Made by a program: the position numbers and the translations under genes. From contig JALDAI010000039.1 of assembly GCA_022729285.1 (NCBI GenBank), forward strand, positions 1 through 6,837: a stretch of DNA of 6,837 nt, in the 5' to 3' direction. Below are positions 5,603-6,837 of the stretch, in pieces (the first letter of the stretch is position 1; each line of letters starts with the position of its first letter). This stretch comes from Candidatus Nanoanaerosalina archaeon (GTDB taxonomy: Archaea > Nanohalarchaeota > Nanosalinia > Nanosalinales > Nanoanaerosalinaceae). Under the pieces are notes generated by a model. The model was not told the DNA's origin, made no database searches, and saw only the letters and a list, made by a program, of their open reading frames with translations.

Positions 5603-6631
5603 ATGGGAACTAAGCTCGGCGACCTGATAGATTCTGAGGAGATAAGTTTCGACCATCTTTTTAATAAAAAAATCGCTGTTGATGCTATGAACACTGTTTA
5701 CCAATTTCTGTCCATCATTAGGCAGAGGGATGGCACTCCTTTGAAGGATTCTGAAGGGAATATTACTTCTCATCTTTCCGGGCTTTTTTACAGAAATGCT
5801 AAACTTCTGGAGAAAAATGTTAAACCGGTGTATGTATTTGACGGTAAAGCTCCTGATCTTAAGGCTGAGGAGTCTAAGGAGAGAAGGAAGAAGCGTGAAA
5901 AAGCTAGGGAAGATTGGAAAAAGCTTAAGAAAGAGGGTAAGATGAAGAAAGCTTTCAAAAAAGCTACTCAGAGCTCTAGATTAACTTCTGATATGCTGGT
6001 TGAGGCTAAAAAGTTGTTAGATGCTATGGGAATCCCTTATATTGAGGCTCCTAGCGAGGGCGAGGCTCAGGCTGCTAAGATGAACTGTGAAGGTTCTGTC
6101 TGGGCTGTGGGTAGTCAGGACTGGGACTCTCTTGTTTTCGGAGCTGACAGGTTTGTGAAAAACCTTACTGTCACCGGTAAGAGGAAGGTGCCGGGTAAGC
6201 AGAGGTATAAGACCATTGTACCGGAAAAAGTTGAGAAGGAACCTGCTTTAAACTCTCTTGGCATATCTCTTGAACAGCTTAGATGGGTTGCTGTGCTTAT
6301 AGGAACTGATTTCAACCCTAAAGGGATTAAGGGTGTGGGCCCTAAAACTGCTATGAAGCTGGTTAAGAAGTATGGCTCTTTTGAAAGTATATTAGAAGAC
6401 GACAAGGTAGAGTGGGAGCATGACAACGATCCTTTCAAAATACTTGATTTCTTTGAAAACCCTCCTGTCGAGGAAGGCTTAAGTTTTAATTACGGATCTC
6501 CTGACCGTGATGCTGTCTTTGAAGTTCTTGTTGAAAGCCATGAGTTTTCTGAAAGCCGTGTTGAATCAACTTTTAACAAGTTGGAGAAGTCTTTGAAGGA
6601 GTCTCAACAGGATTTAGGAAGTTTTTTCTAA
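5603..6631 (+). CDS. fen: Flap endonuclease 1 (FEN-1)
   Basis: A 342-residue structure-specific 5' nuclease that removes RNA/DNA flaps during Okazaki fragment maturation and base excision repair. The N-domain begins MGTKLGDLI; the N-terminal Gly2 is conserved in the family. The I-domain follows and the helix-hairpin-helix is GIKGVGPKTA (241-250). All seven acidic two-metal residues are in place: D27, D80, E152, E154, D173, D175 and D236. The very C-terminus QQDLGSFF (335-342) is a perfect PIP box (Q-x-x-L-x-x-F-F) for PCNA. The ATG at 5603 was chosen over an in-frame GTG at 5582 because it gives the conserved MG start and fits the TATA box at 5571-5578. The length matches the usual archaeal size of about 340 residues. 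The gene begins past the hairpin repeats and is followed after 39 bp by an IF2B-family gene. Confidence 0.97.
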   Translation: MGTKLGDLIDSEEISFDHLFNKKIAVDAMNTVYQFLSIIRQRDGTPLKDSEGNITSHLSGLFYRNAKLLEKNVKPVYVFDGKAPDLKAEESKERRKKREKAREDWKKLKKEGKMKKAFKKATQSSRLTSDMLVEAKKLLDAMGIPYIEAPSEGEAQAAKMNCEGSVWAVGSQDWDSLVFGADRFVKNLTVTGKRKVPGKQRYKTIVPEKVEKEPALNSLGISLEQLRWVAVLIGTDFNPKGIKGVGPKTAMKLVKKYGSFESILEDDKVEWEHDNDPFKILDFFENPPVEEGLSFNYGSPDRDAVFEVLVESHEFSESRVESTFNKLEKSLKESQQDLGSFF

Positions 6632-6634
6632 CGG

Positions 6635-6646
6635 TAAATCTTTTAT
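6635..6646 (+). promoter_or_regulatory. Possible TATA box of the IF2B-family gene
   Basis: The AT-rich stretch TAAATCTTTTAT lies about 28-30 nt before the ATG at 6671, and no ribosome binding site follows. This fits a leaderless transcript separate from fen. T6 at 6622-6627, inside the last fen codons, could help end the fen transcript. Confidence 0.35.
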
Positions 6647-6670
6647 CGGAGTCTCCATAATTTCTAATGT

Positions 6671-6837
6671 ATGGATTTAGATGTTACTGTTGAAAAGATA
6701 AAGTCTCTTGAGATACAGGGCGCTACGGATGTCGCTATCTCAGGTGTTAGGGCGTTAAAAAATTTTTATGAGAAAGGTGTTTCTTCTGAGGAGTTCAGAA
6801 AAGCTGTTGAGAAAGTTAAATCTTCTAGACCTACTGA
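6671..6837 (+). CDS. aIF2B / ribose-1,5-bisphosphate isomerase family protein, N-terminal part
   Basis: The first 55 residues of a gene that runs off the right edge. The start reads MDLDVTVEKIKSLEIQGATD, then SGVRALKNF, and the visible end has SSRPT. This matches the N-terminal helical domain of the eIF2B-alpha/beta/delta-like family, where archaeal members have EKIKxMEIRGAG near the start and a conserved RPT about 40 residues later. Archaeal members include ribose-1,5-bisphosphate isomerase of the AMP/nucleoside salvage pathway (with type III RuBisCO), 5-methylthioribose-1-phosphate isomerase, and proteins of unclear role. Catalytic residues lie in the missing C-terminal part, so these cannot be separated. 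The usual family length is around 300 residues. The ATG at 6671 is chosen because the ATG at 6667 is out of frame and quickly stopped. Confidence 0.75.
   Translation, partial: MDLDVTVEKIKSLEIQGATDVAISGVRALKNFYEKGVSSEEFRKAVEKVKSSRPT

Noticed and set aside
5278..5694. Minus-strand frame of 138 codons across the hairpin repeats
   Set aside because: It is antisense to the htpX 3' end and the fen 5' end, with no promoter or start signal. The repeats account for the sequence better.
6667..6693. ATG at 6667 as start of the last gene
   Set aside because: This frame stops after eight codons; the ATG at 6671 gives the recognisable IF2B-family N-terminus.

Overview
The window is AT-rich (my rough estimate is just under 40% GC) and archaeal. 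The evidence is a FEN-1-type flap endonuclease ending in a PCNA-binding (PIP) box, a tRNA-Gly without encoded CCA, the start of an aIF2B / ribose-1,5-bisphosphate isomerase family gene, and TATA boxes 25-30 nt upstream of several starts with no ribosome binding site (leaderless genes). Genes are short and closely packed, and the flap endonuclease looks to me like those of DPANN archaea. That placement is an inference from remembered sequences and is weak below the level of Archaea.

Layout: (1) Bases 1-864, plus strand: a small atypical protein-kinase-like gene of the Bud32/RIO kind, whose frame is open to the left window edge, then tRNA-Gly(GCC). (2) Bases 878-3822, minus strand: transcribed in order, a 12-helix MFS transporter, a 342-residue protein built around an exact 19-residue repeat (predicted beta-solenoid), and a 203-residue orphan with a glycine-rich membrane hairpin and its own TATA box and ribosome binding site. 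(3) Bases 3823-3920: divergent promoter region. (4) Bases 3921-5398, plus strand: lemA and htpX, a two-gene membrane quality-control operon. (5) Bases 5399-5602: a noncoding stretch with two imperfect tandem copies of a roughly 65-nt hairpin-forming element, ending in T-tracts and followed by the fen promoter. (6) Bases 5603-6837, plus strand: fen, then the 5' part of an IF2B-family gene.

How the genes relate: LemA and HtpX are a recurrent membrane pair (scaffold-like helical protein plus zinc protease). FEN-1 is core replication and repair machinery and shows no functional link to its neighbours beyond position. The MFS-solenoid-hairpin block on the minus strand is accessory and poorly characterised. 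I found no CRISPR array, transposase or complete mobile element. The most unusual items are the 19-residue solenoid repeat, the tandem hairpin element after htpX, and a 13-nt motif that this element shares with the leader of the 203-residue orphan gene.
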